From: Dehalococcoidia bacterium UBA1222
GTDB taxonomy: Bacteria; Chloroflexota; Dehalococcoidia; Dehalococcoidales; UBA1222
DNA length: 33,597 nt
Direction of reading: 5' to 3'
Assembly: GCA_002309415.1 (NCBI GenBank)
Contig: DBXC01000005.1
Span: 126,837-160,433 of the forward strand
Shown here: one piece after another, positions 1 to 6,908 of the stretch
Layout of the letters: each line of letters starts with the position of its first letter
Numbering within the stretch: the stretch's first letter is position 1
The notes under the pieces: generated by a model
The model's input: only the letters and a program-made list of their open reading frames with translations
Told to the model about the DNA's origin: nothing
The model's database searches: none
Program-made: the position numbers and the translations under genes

Positions 1-864
1 GCATTTACTTCTTTGGCTGGGGTCGCTCTTACGGCAGCCAAGATCAGACCTATCCTTGAGATGGCTGAACCGATTCTAAAGAATGAACCTGAATCGTCTG
101 AGAACAAGACTATGGTCACAGAGATATCAGGTGCTATTGAGCTTTCAAATGTCTGCTTCAGATATAACGATACGATGCCGTATGTGATCGAAGGGATGAA
201 TCTTAAGATAAAGAGCGGTGAATATGTCGCGATCGTTGGCCCTTCAGGCTGTGGTAAATCTACTTTGATGAGACTGTTATTAGGATTTGAAAAACCGGAA
301 AAGGGTGCAGTTTATTATGATGGCCGCGATATCACGTCACTTGATCTCAGATCGCTTCGACAGCGTATCGGTTCTGTAACGCAGAACGGCACGTTGTTCC
401 AAGGCGATATCTATTCGAATATCGTTATCTCAGCACCTCACCTGACATATGATGACGCCTGGAAAGCGGCGGAGCTCGCCGGTATTGCAGATGATATCCG
501 TGAGATGCCTATGGGCATGAACACCGTTATCGCTGAGGGACAGGGTGGTATCTCTGGTGGACAGAAACAGAGAATCATGATTGCGCGTGCCATTGCGCCA
601 AGCCCCAAGGTGCTTATGTTTGATGAAGCAACTTCAGCCCTTGATAACAAGACCCAGAAAAAGATCTCGGATGCATTGGATGAGCTCAAATGCACCCGTA
701 TCGTCATTGCTCACAGACTGTCGACCATCCGTCACTGTGACCGCATTCTAGTCCTTGATAAGGGCCGAATCGCTGAAGAAGGTACCTACGAAGAGCTTAT
801 CGATAAGAACGGGCTCTTTGCTGACCTCGTTGCGCGACAGAGGCTCGATACCGATACCAAGTAA
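1..864 (+). CDS. Peptide-exporting ABC transporter, C-terminal ATPase part (5' truncated by window)
   Basis: The frame is open from the first base, so this is the 3' end of a longer gene; the TTG at 13 is only an internal codon. The visible part holds a short helix typical of the end of an exporter membrane domain, then a complete nucleotide-binding domain. Walker A reads GPSGCGKST (bases 238-264), the ABC signature is ISGGQKQR, Walker B with the D-loop is VLMFDEATSALD, and the H-loop is VIAHRLST. This layout (membrane domain fused to ATPase) fits the exporters that secrete double-glycine-leader peptides. Two such peptide genes lie convergently just downstream and a third lies at 4492, so a role in exporting them is likely but inferred. 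A strong terminator follows the stop codon. Whether an N-terminal peptidase or nucleotide-binding leader domain exists cannot be seen. Confidence 0.85.
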   Translation, partial: AFTSLAGVALTAAKIRPILEMAEPILKNEPESSENKTMVTEISGAIELSNVCFRYNDTMPYVIEGMNLKIKSGEYVAIVGPSGCGKSTLMRLLLGFEKPEKGAVYYDGRDITSLDLRSLRQRIGSVTQNGTLFQGDIYSNIVISAPHLTYDDAWKAAELAGIADDIREMPMGMNTVIAEGQGGISGGQKQRIMIARAIAPSPKVLMFDEATSALDNKTQKKISDALDELKCTRIVIAHRLSTIRHCDRILVLDKGRIAEEGTYEELIDKNGLFADLVARQRLDTDTK

Positions 865-885
865 CCCTCATTTTCGGGTGATAAG

Positions 886-920
886 AAACGGCATGGAGAC
901 TTCCATGCCGTTTATGTTTT
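886..920. terminator. Bidirectional intrinsic terminator between exporter and precursor genes
   Basis: A perfect 12-bp stem (AAACGGCATGGA at 886-897 with TCCATGCCGTTT at 902-913) closes a 4-base loop and is followed by ATGTTTT on the plus strand. On the minus strand it is followed by the T-rich CTTAT. It lies between two convergent genes and can serve both. Confidence 0.85.
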
Positions 921-949
921 AAGAGAACTATTGTTAACGTCTTTTGGTA

Positions 950-1207
950 TTACCAATTAGCGTTAAAGTATGCCAGTAGAGCATCATAGTCAGCCTGACT
1001 GAAATCGGTGGTAGCTACGACCAAACCTGCGTTTCTGTTATCCCATTCCGTTTTGAACACGGAGATGCATTCTTCTCTGGTCATATTCTGCTTCTTTGCC
1101 TCAAGCATTGCCATATCTATCAGCATATAAGCCTGTTGAGTCAGGGCACCGCCGGCGACCTGAGCTAAAGCTTCATCGGTTAATTCTTTCACTTTGTTGT
1201 TTTCCAT
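950..1207 (-). CDS. Double-glycine-leader peptide precursor, 85 aa (copy 1)
   Basis: This small protein begins with MENNK and has an acidic leader that ends in VAGG at residues 17-20, the usual cleavage point for peptidase-containing exporters. The remaining 65 residues predict as a helix (about 23-50), followed by the block TTDFSQADYDA and a C-terminal ending in NANW. It is the same length as the upstream paralogue and about half identical without gaps (45 of 85 by my count), with the leader and the TTDFSQADYDA block best conserved. It carries one Cys, and its Ser and Thr are not clustered, so a lanthipeptide is not obvious. AGGA about ten bases before the ATG serves as ribosome binding site. 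It lies 23 bases after copy 1231-1488 and so is in one operon. The mature function is not known. Confidence 0.8.
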   Translation of the reverse strand: MENNKVKELTDEALAQVAGGALTQQAYMLIDMAMLEAKKQNMTREECISVFKTEWDNRNAGLVVATTDFSQADYDALLAYFNANW

Positions 1208-1230
1208 TTAAGTGAATTCCTAATTATGTA

Positions 1231-1488
1231 CTACCAATTCTCGTTGAGGAAGGCGATACAGGCGTCATAGTCAGCCTGGCTGAAGTCAGTGGTGACCATT
1301 TTGATCATAGCGTTCTTTTTGTCCCACTCGGTTGTAAGTAATTCTTCGACCTGTTCTTTGGTCATATTCTCTTTTTTGGCAAGACCGAGTGCCCACTGCA
1401 TAACTGTGTATGCATTCTTGGTAAGTTTGCCGCCAGATACGGCTTCCAGAGCTGCGTCATCCATTTCAAGCATTTTATTATTCTCCAT
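1231..1488 (-). CDS. Double-glycine-leader peptide precursor, 85 aa (copy 2)
   Basis: This paralogue of the 950-1207 product has leader MENNKMLEMDDAALEAVSGG with the cleavage motif VSGG at 17-20. It has an amphipathic central helix containing W and several Lys and Glu, and the same TTDFSQADYDA block, ending in NENW. A single Cys lies in a different place from the Cys in copy 1. AGGGG and AGG stretches precede the ATG. It is the first gene of the two-peptide operon; a weak promoter (TTGTGC, 18-base spacer, TAGAAT) can be drawn 50-90 bases upstream. The pair could be a two-component bacteriocin, a signalling pair or substrates for modification. The sequence alone does not decide between these. 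Confidence 0.8.
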   Translation of the reverse strand: MENNKMLEMDDAALEAVSGGKLTKNAYTVMQWALGLAKKENMTKEQVEELLTTEWDKKNAMIKMVTTDFSQADYDACIAFLNENW

Positions 1489-1653
1489 GTGTATTACCTA
1501 CCCCTTGATACAGTAATAATGAACTATTTTCGTTCTACTTTGATTCTAGCATGTAAAAAGTCTAATGCACAATTATTTATTCTGTTTTCCTTGTCTTTAT
1601 TAAAAACCGAAGATGCCATATTAACAATTTTTTTTTCTACCGCCTGATGAATA

Positions 1654-2841
1654 CTATAGAGCTGAGATCAGATCCATAGCCTTGTTGATGGCAGTTTCTG
1701 CTTTGTTCAGACAATCATAGGACAGCGTGGAGTTATGTGCGCCGTTGCTGTTCTCACCGAAGACAAAATCCCAGTACCACTGAGCTTCTCTGTGGAGATC
1801 TTTGATTGGTTGAAGCTGTTCATCAGTGTATTTGCCTGAATCTTTGGCTGCAGCAAGAGCTATGATCATATCGGACAGTTTCTGTCCGACCTCAACAGTT
1901 CGTTCTTCGACGCCTTTCTGGACGTTACGTACATATTCTTTGATATCGCCAGGATGACATCCTTTGCAGGTCTCAAGTACTTCAGGTTTATCTAACGGTG
2001 TGGTGAAGAAATGATCTGAGTAAGTCGTTCCGTCTGCAGCAGTGCATTCACCCATATGACAATCGGCACAGTCCAGGAAACTGGCATGTTTGCTGCCTTC
2101 ACCGAGATAGGTCTCGAATTCAGGATGAGTCGCCTTGGGGATCTTGGTCCCGGTCAGACCATGAGTAGTCTCTGCGACATTATTCTCGATGTAGAAGTTG
2201 AGGATATATTCGGGATTCATGTTATCGAGGCCGGTGTATGCTAGCTTGGCTTCATCGGTCGATTTGAGGAAGTAGTATTCGCAATGACACTGTCCGCATG
2301 AAAGGTTGTTCACATTGAAATCTTTGATATTTTCGCCTAGTGCATTCTTGAGATATGAATGAGTGATGACTACTTCGCTGCCGGTATTTTCATGACATGT
2401 GTAGCAGCCGATTAATTCATTGAGTTGTTCATATACTGTGTTGAATTCACGGCTGTATACTTCGACGCCTTCAGTATTGACCATGTATGTGAAATCAGAC
2501 GATTTACAGGTCAAACAGTTGGCTTTGGGATGCGGCCTGCCGGTTTCTCCTACGTCTGTAAGAGAGAGGTTGTGACCTCGCGGTTCGATGTAATACTTGC
2601 CGTATGAGCTGCCGGCGTAGATAACGTCGAGGAATGGATATTGCTCGGGGATACTAACTATCTCGTCCAGCTCAAGATCCTTCATATAAGTCTCGTACTG
2701 ATACGGATATTGGGTCTTCCATTCTTCGGCGGTGATCAAACGGTTTTTATCATTGTTTTTGTTTCCGTTGCACGCCATGATGAATATGCTTAGGATAGCC
2801 AGGAAACAGGATAGGATGATCAAATAATTCTTTTTCTTCAT
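1654..2841 (-). CDS. nrfA: Ammonia-forming cytochrome c nitrite reductase NrfA, lipoprotein form
   Basis: NrfA reduces nitrite to ammonium with six electrons outside the cytoplasmic membrane. The protein shows the NrfA haem set: one CLTCK (near residue 109, the Lys-ligated catalytic haem) and four CXXCH sites (CYTCH, CGQCH, CADCH, CKGCH). Other family marks are EYYF after the third site, KATHPEFE before the fourth, and the C-terminal NSNGAHN that supplies a haem ligand. The ATG at 2841 is preferred over an upstream TTG-type extension because AGAGG precedes it and the product then starts MKKKN with a hydrophobic stretch ending IMAC, a lipobox with Cys24. The expected partner NrfH is not beside it. 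It is divergent from the radical SAM gene. About 395 aa, normal for the mature family. Confidence 0.92.
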   Translation of the reverse strand: MKKKNYLIILSCFLAILSIFIMACNGNKNNDKNRLITAEEWKTQYPYQYETYMKDLELDEIVSIPEQYPFLDVIYAGSSYGKYYIEPRGHNLSLTDVGETGRPHPKANCLTCKSSDFTYMVNTEGVEVYSREFNTVYEQLNELIGCYTCHENTGSEVVITHSYLKNALGENIKDFNVNNLSCGQCHCEYYFLKSTDEAKLAYTGLDNMNPEYILNFYIENNVAETTHGLTGTKIPKATHPEFETYLGEGSKHASFLDCADCHMGECTAADGTTYSDHFFTTPLDKPEVLETCKGCHPGDIKEYVRNVQKGVEERTVEVGQKLSDMIIALAAAKDSGKYTDEQLQPIKDLHREAQWYWDFVFGENSNGAHNSTLSYDCLNKAETAINKAMDLISAL

Positions 2842-3009
2842 AAGCCTGCCTCTAATGAAAATAATTGATAAAAACACTACTATGTCATTTTCTCATACTC
2901 GTCTTGCATAAACAAGTCTTATAAATCGAAAAAATCATTGATTTTCAATCGTAAACAGTCTTATCGTTGTTCCTTTTTCACGGCACACGAGTTTTACTAT
3001 ACTTACGAT

Positions 3010-4410
3010 ATGCGATACATGCTTAATTACAGATATTCGTTTCGAGGATATGCAGACCTGCCTTTCGGTCTGTACGATGAACATACTTCAGAAATGTACT
3101 CTTTCAGTCGTTCACAATATTCTTTGCTTCTGGATTGTGATGGCAAGACCGATATCATGCCAGAAAGCCTCTCACCTAAGGATAGGGATTTTTTTAAAAA
3201 AGCATATGATTTTGGTTTCATAAAAGCAGCGAAAGAAGCTGAGCATCTTACGGATCATCAGCGATACATCAAATACGATAATGCATATAAGAAGACAGTT
3301 CATCTTTCCATTACCGGAAACTGCAACTGTAAATGCCGGCATTGTCTTATGTCCGCTCCGCATGCTAAGTATGATCAGATGTCGGTCGACGATTTCAAAA
3401 AGATACTTGATGATTTAAGAGCATGTGGGATCACAAGGGTTCAGATTACTGGCGGTGAACCTCTTATGCATCCTGATTTTGAGACGATCGTTGAGGAAAT
3501 CGGTAATCATGGACTTCGACTTGAGACTATTTATACCAACGGAATCCTTTTCAGTGAAGATACAATCGATCTTTTCAAACGATACAATCTGACGCCCTCG
3601 GTCAGGATCCCGTTTGACGGACTGGGATATCATGACTGGATGAGGGGTATTGATGGTGCTCAGGATGCAGCAATTAAAGCGATAAGACTATGCGTAGCGC
3701 ACGATATTCCGTGTCATGCCACCATGACGCTTTTCAAAGATAACCTCGAAAGCATAAAGGATACTGTTGGGTATCTCGAGAAAATGGGAGTAAGATCTCT
3801 TAAGATTGCACGCGTTGAAGATCTTGGAGAATGGCATGAATACAGTGTTTCTCACGGCATCTCGCGTGAAGAGGCCTGGGACGCTTTTATCAGATATATC
3901 CCTGTATTTCTCTCCGAAAGACATTCGATCAGTTTGGCTTTGGAGGGGCTTTTTAGTTATAACGGCATGACCGGAAAGATAACTGCAGATTTTGAAAAGA
4001 ATTGTCATGAATCGACACTGGGCCGGTACCTGTTGTGTGCGTCTCTTAAAGATGCTCTCTTCATTAACAGCAACGGAATTGTTCTCCCATGTATGTCATA
4101 TGTCGGTTCATGCTTTGAAGGCTCTTTTGGAAATATTCTTGAAACGCCGTTAAAGGAGATACTCGATGTCAGTTCTCCTTTAGTTTCGCTGGGAAACAGT
4201 AAGGCCGGTGATTTTCTTGGTGTCAGTGAAAAGTGCAGGGACTGTGAGTACAGATTAAGCTGTATCGGTGGTTGCAGAGCAAAACCCATCATTGCTGGCG
4301 GAAATGATCTGATGGCAATTGACGAGGAGACCTGTGCTTATTATCTGCATGGATACAAGAAGAGAAAAGATGAGATATTAAGATCATTGAATCTGACAAC
4401 TTCGAGTTAG
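3010..4410 (+). CDS. Radical SAM/SPASM peptide maturase
   Basis: The N-terminal 100 residues resemble the peptide-recognition region seen ahead of the radical SAM core in RiPP maturases. The core carries the CX3CX2C iron-sulfur motif (Cys105, 109 and 112) followed by ITGGEPLMHPDF, the SAM-binding GGEP motif. The C-terminus has the SPASM-type cysteines CRDC...CIGGC around 409-422, which hold auxiliary clusters. Starts are uncertain. The longest frame begins with a TTG at 2938 and lacks a ribosome binding site. ATGs at 3010 and 3019 fit the family N-terminus better but also lack one, and a possible promoter (TTTTCA, 17 bases, TATACT at 2998-3003) would put transcription start close to 3010. A double-glycine precursor with six Cys follows 81 bases downstream and is the likely substrate. 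Confidence 0.88.
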   Translation: MRYMLNYRYSFRGYADLPFGLYDEHTSEMYSFSRSQYSLLLDCDGKTDIMPESLSPKDRDFFKKAYDFGFIKAAKEAEHLTDHQRYIKYDNAYKKTVHLSITGNCNCKCRHCLMSAPHAKYDQMSVDDFKKILDDLRACGITRVQITGGEPLMHPDFETIVEEIGNHGLRLETIYTNGILFSEDTIDLFKRYNLTPSVRIPFDGLGYHDWMRGIDGAQDAAIKAIRLCVAHDIPCHATMTLFKDNLESIKDTVGYLEKMGVRSLKIARVEDLGEWHEYSVSHGISREEAWDAFIRYIPVFLSERHSISLALEGLFSYNGMTGKITADFEKNCHESTLGRYLLCASLKDALFINSNGIVLPCMSYVGSCFEGSFGNILETPLKEILDVSSPLVSLGNSKAGDFLGVSEKCRDCEYRLSCIGGCRAKPIIAGGNDLMAIDEETCAYYLHGYKKRKDEILRSLNLTTSS

Positions 4411-4478
4411 TTGATTGTTTGTGCTCATTGTGCTAAAACTAGACTGTAATAGTTTGACTTTTTACATTTATCACGACT

Positions 4479-4484
4479 AAGGAG
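4479..4484 (+). promoter_or_regulatory. Ribosome binding site of the six-Cys precursor gene
   Basis: AAGGAG lies 7 bases before the ATG at 4492. It is much stronger than anything upstream of the maturase and suggests high translation of the peptide relative to its enzyme. Confidence 0.7.
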
Positions 4485-4491
4485 ACTATTA

Positions 4492-4761
4492 ATGGAAGAT
4501 AACAAAGACAAAGTAATGAATAATAACTTGTCTGACGATGATTTGGAAAAAGTCAGCGGCGGTATGTTTTGGTTCGGCGAGGATGCCCCTGATGGTCATG
4601 AAATCGGTTGCCTAGTTGCGTGGTATGACGATTGGGATGAATACTATTACGAAAATAACATCTGCAAGTACTGCAAGGGCGAATTGGATCCTAAGGTTTA
4701 CCATTTGAATGGTACTATCGAATATAAAAAGTGTACCAAATGCGGCATGAGCTGCGAATAA
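4492..4761 (+). CDS. Double-glycine-leader precursor with six cysteines, 89 aa
   Basis: The leader has the pattern LSDDDLEKVSGG ending at Gly24, close to the leaders of the two peptides at 950-1488 (shared M-E-x-N-K start, acidic helix and VSGG). The predicted core of 65 residues is unlike theirs. It is rich in Tyr, Trp and Asp and carries Cys40, 58, 61, 81, 84 and 88, of which CKYC and CTKC make a zinc-ribbon-like pair of knuckles. It lies directly behind a radical SAM/SPASM gene on the same strand and is followed by a strong terminator, so it is probably the substrate of that enzyme. Possible products include thioether-bridged (sactipeptide or ranthipeptide-like) or other carbon-crosslinked peptides, but the cross-link type cannot be read from sequence. 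Confidence 0.8.
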   Translation: MEDNKDKVMNNNLSDDDLEKVSGGMFWFGEDAPDGHEIGCLVAWYDDWDEYYYENNICKYCKGELDPKVYHLNGTIEYKKCTKCGMSCE

Positions 4762-4782
4762 TAAGAAGTCTAATAGTAAAAG

Positions 4783-4818
4783 AAAGCCCCTGAATCGTAA
4801 GGATCACAGGGGCTTTTT
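4783..4818. terminator. Bidirectional terminator between precursor gene and PNPOx fusion
   Basis: AAAGCCCCTG (4783-4792) pairs perfectly with CAGGGGCTTT (4807-4816). Plus-strand readout continues as TT, giving a run of five T, and minus-strand readout continues CTTTT. It closes the peptide locus on one side and the minus-strand run of genes on the other. Confidence 0.88.
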
Positions 4819-4837
4819 GTTGCCTTTTGATTTATAT

Positions 4838-5707
4838 CTAGAACTCGAACTGTTCAGGAGCGGCGCCGAAGGTGTAGAACTTGGCGGTAGCGCTCTTGAA
4901 GTAGAGGACCTGAGTGTTGTCGTCGGCGGGATCGTACATGCTCTTGAGGGAAGGATAGTCTTCCAGCATCTTGATCTTGATTAAACGGTTCTCATCATTG
5001 ACGAGCTTACCGGATACTCGTAGCCATACTCCATCCTTGAATGCGCAGACCTCAGCATAAGGGTTGGCAGCCAGCTGCTTGGATACATCCTTGACCTTGC
5101 CGGTCTGGATGTAGAGTTTGCCTTCGTAAAGGAGGATAGTGCCGAAAGGTCGGACACGCGGCTGATCGCCTTCTACAGTGGCAAGGAAATATGTGCCGGC
5201 ATCCTTGAGGAAATAATAGACTTTTTCGATACCTGTGGCATGGATACGTTTGTCTACCTCTGTGCCGATGGCTGTGAGGTTTGCTTTAAGGTATGCTCCG
5301 ATATCGGCAAGGGAAAGACCGAATGCTTCCATGGTGAACTCATCGGCCATCATGACTGCTTCGAGGTGTGCAAAAAGTTCGATCATACCTCTTTCTACAC
5401 CTTCGCCGGCGATGATCACTTTCATCTCATCGTTGTCGTCATCTGACCACAGGATGGTATCAGGGACACCGTTGCCGTCGGCATCGTGGAAATAGAGGTT
5501 GAAGTCACCATTGCCGGTAACGTCGACAGAGAATGTGTTCACGTAGCCTTTGTTATGGTCGCTGGAGAGACACAGATCAGCAGTTCCATCGCCGTCCAGG
5601 TCGAGCATGATCTCATCTCGGCCGCTGGGAAGCAGTCTCTTTGAGAGCTCGGGGTCGGCTTTGATTTCTTTCTTGATGTTTCGGATCTTTTCTGAATTGT
5701 TCTTCAC
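4838..5707 (-). CDS. Fusion of Ca-binding-like DxDGDG repeats with a PNPOx-like flavin domain
   Basis: The first 100 or so residues carry three Asp/Gly-rich loops of the dockerin/EF-hand calcium-loop type: DLDGDGTAD, DVTGNGDFN and DADGNGVPD. Residues of about 160-289 match the pyridoxamine 5'-phosphate oxidase-like split barrel, with FLATVEGDQPRVRPFG, then LYIQTGKVKDVSKQL and a closing region around KFYTFG; members bind FMN or F420 and reduce small molecules. No signal peptide or membrane segment is present, so the protein is cytoplasmic despite the extracellular-looking repeats. The GTG start at 5707 is supported by AGGAGG nine bases upstream. It is the last gene of the minus-strand run before the terminator at 4783-4818. 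Substrate unknown. Confidence 0.75.
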   Translation of the reverse strand: MKNNSEKIRNIKKEIKADPELSKRLLPSGRDEIMLDLDGDGTADLCLSSDHNKGYVNTFSVDVTGNGDFNLYFHDADGNGVPDTILWSDDDNDEMKVIIAGEGVERGMIELFAHLEAVMMADEFTMEAFGLSLADIGAYLKANLTAIGTEVDKRIHATGIEKVYYFLKDAGTYFLATVEGDQPRVRPFGTILLYEGKLYIQTGKVKDVSKQLAANPYAEVCAFKDGVWLRVSGKLVNDENRLIKIKMLEDYPSLKSMYDPADDNTQVLYFKSATAKFYTFGAAPEQFEF

Positions 5708-5767
5708 TATGAAAAACCTCCTGATGGTTTTAAAATGCTGAGTACTATTTTAGCGGATTATTCAGTA

Positions 5768-6391
5768 TCATTTCTTGCCGAAATCCAGCCTGATCAGGAT
5801 CTTTCCGTTGGGAAGTTTGTCATCTTTCCTTAAGATCTTGGAATATCCGATCTTTTCCATAGCATTTGTGAGTGCGGATTCTTCTATCTTGTGATGTATC
5901 TCATTCAATCTGTCAAAAGTGTGGAGATAGGGGGATTCAGATACCCAATCTCTTTCTTCTGTGTCGTATTGGATCACACATGACACGTATCTGGGCTCGA
6001 CCTTTTTGATTGATTTGCAGAATGCATCATATCCGATGTATTCGATCAACAGGTCAGCAATCACTAATTCGGCATGCGGAAGTTTCTCAGACTCTGTTAT
6101 TAGATCTATTCTGAGACATTCTAAAATGCCGGAAAGACCGGCAAAACGCTCACGGACGGCACTTAGATAGTCTTCGTTGATATCGACTCCGTATACCATC
6201 TTGAACTTTTCGCTGCTGATATGTTTCAGGCCGTTTCCTCCGGCTACTCCCAGTACCATTGCGGTGGATACGGGATATGCGTCAAACTGCTCCTGCATTA
6301 TCGAATCCAATGCCTGAAGCTGCCTGACCGAGTCGAGACTCATGTGTGCCTCGTAGTCATTTAAGTTGATATATTCCCAGGGATTACTCAT
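5768..6391 (-). CDS. SAM-dependent methyltransferase, class I
   Basis: The glycine-rich SAM motif VLGVAGGNGLKHI, followed by an acidic residue at the end of the next strand (YGVDINEDYL) and a following IADLLIEYIG stretch, marks a class I methyltransferase. The longest frame reaches 6463 with a TTG, but ATGs at 6400 and 6391 give a protein that starts near NPWEYINLNDYE, which looks like the true family start. I chose 6391; it overlaps the end of the preceding gene by 8 bases, which suggests translational coupling. The substrate is not recognisable; a small-molecule or protein target is possible. Confidence 0.75.
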   Translation of the reverse strand: MSNPWEYINLNDYEAHMSLDSVRQLQALDSIMQEQFDAYPVSTAMVLGVAGGNGLKHISSEKFKMVYGVDINEDYLSAVRERFAGLSGILECLRIDLITESEKLPHAELVIADLLIEYIGYDAFCKSIKKVEPRYVSCVIQYDTEERDWVSESPYLHTFDRLNEIHHKIEESALTNAMEKIGYSKILRKDDKLPNGKILIRLDFGKK

Positions 6392-6875
6392 CTTTACCAT
6401 TGTTCTTATTTCTTGATATTTCTTTTTTTTTGATTCTGAAAGGGTAACTCGATTCTGATACAAGATGAAAAGCTTTTACGCTTTCATCAATACGGTAGAA
6501 ATAGGGGCCAAGCCAACCATTTTCGTGTGTTGAAACAAATGTCCACGACCAGTCTTTAGCTACAATGTACAATTCTTGCTTCATTGTTGCATTTTCACTT
6601 TTTTTGAGACTATCTGGTAAGGCAGCTGTTGTTGGGTTAACTTTGAGTTCTTTTTCTAATGTCTTTATAGGAAGCCAAATCGATATGGCACCTTCTTTAT
6701 CCGCCTTATCATATGCAGCCATTGCATCTTGGCCTTCTAAGATCTTGCCCGGCACCATGTAGCATGAGAAAACATGCCATAGAAATTCATGTTCTTGGAT
6801 TTCATATCGTTCATCAGGAGTAAGTTGAGGTGCGAACGTGCTGAACCACATGTTTTCGAATGTCGCTCTATCCAT
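6384..6875 (-). CDS. Small uncharacterised protein, DUF4275-like
   Basis: The 163-residue product has the pattern FSTFAPQL near the N-terminus, then FLWHVFSCY, and later YIVAKDWSWTFVSTHE and GPYFYR, which I associate with DUF4275 proteins of unknown function found in Firmicutes. The assignment is from memory and moderate. No ribosome binding site is visible before the ATG at 6875. It begins 33 bases after the guaA stop, with no terminator between, so it may be read through from the large operon. Its reading frame is visibly richer in A and T than the purine genes next to it, a hint of a different origin. Confidence 0.6.
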   Translation of the reverse strand: MDRATFENMWFSTFAPQLTPDERYEIQEHEFLWHVFSCYMVPGKILEGQDAMAAYDKADKEGAISIWLPIKTLEKELKVNPTTAALPDSLKKSENATMKQELYIVAKDWSWTFVSTHENGWLGPYFYRIDESVKAFHLVSESSYPFRIKKKEISRNKNNGKDE

Positions 6876-6908
6876 AGCAACTATTATTATTCAAAATTTA
6901 GCTTAATG

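Noticed and set aside
2904..2925. TTGCAT and TATAAA as a promoter for the radical SAM gene
   Set aside because: The spacer is only 10 bases, too short for a sigma-A promoter.
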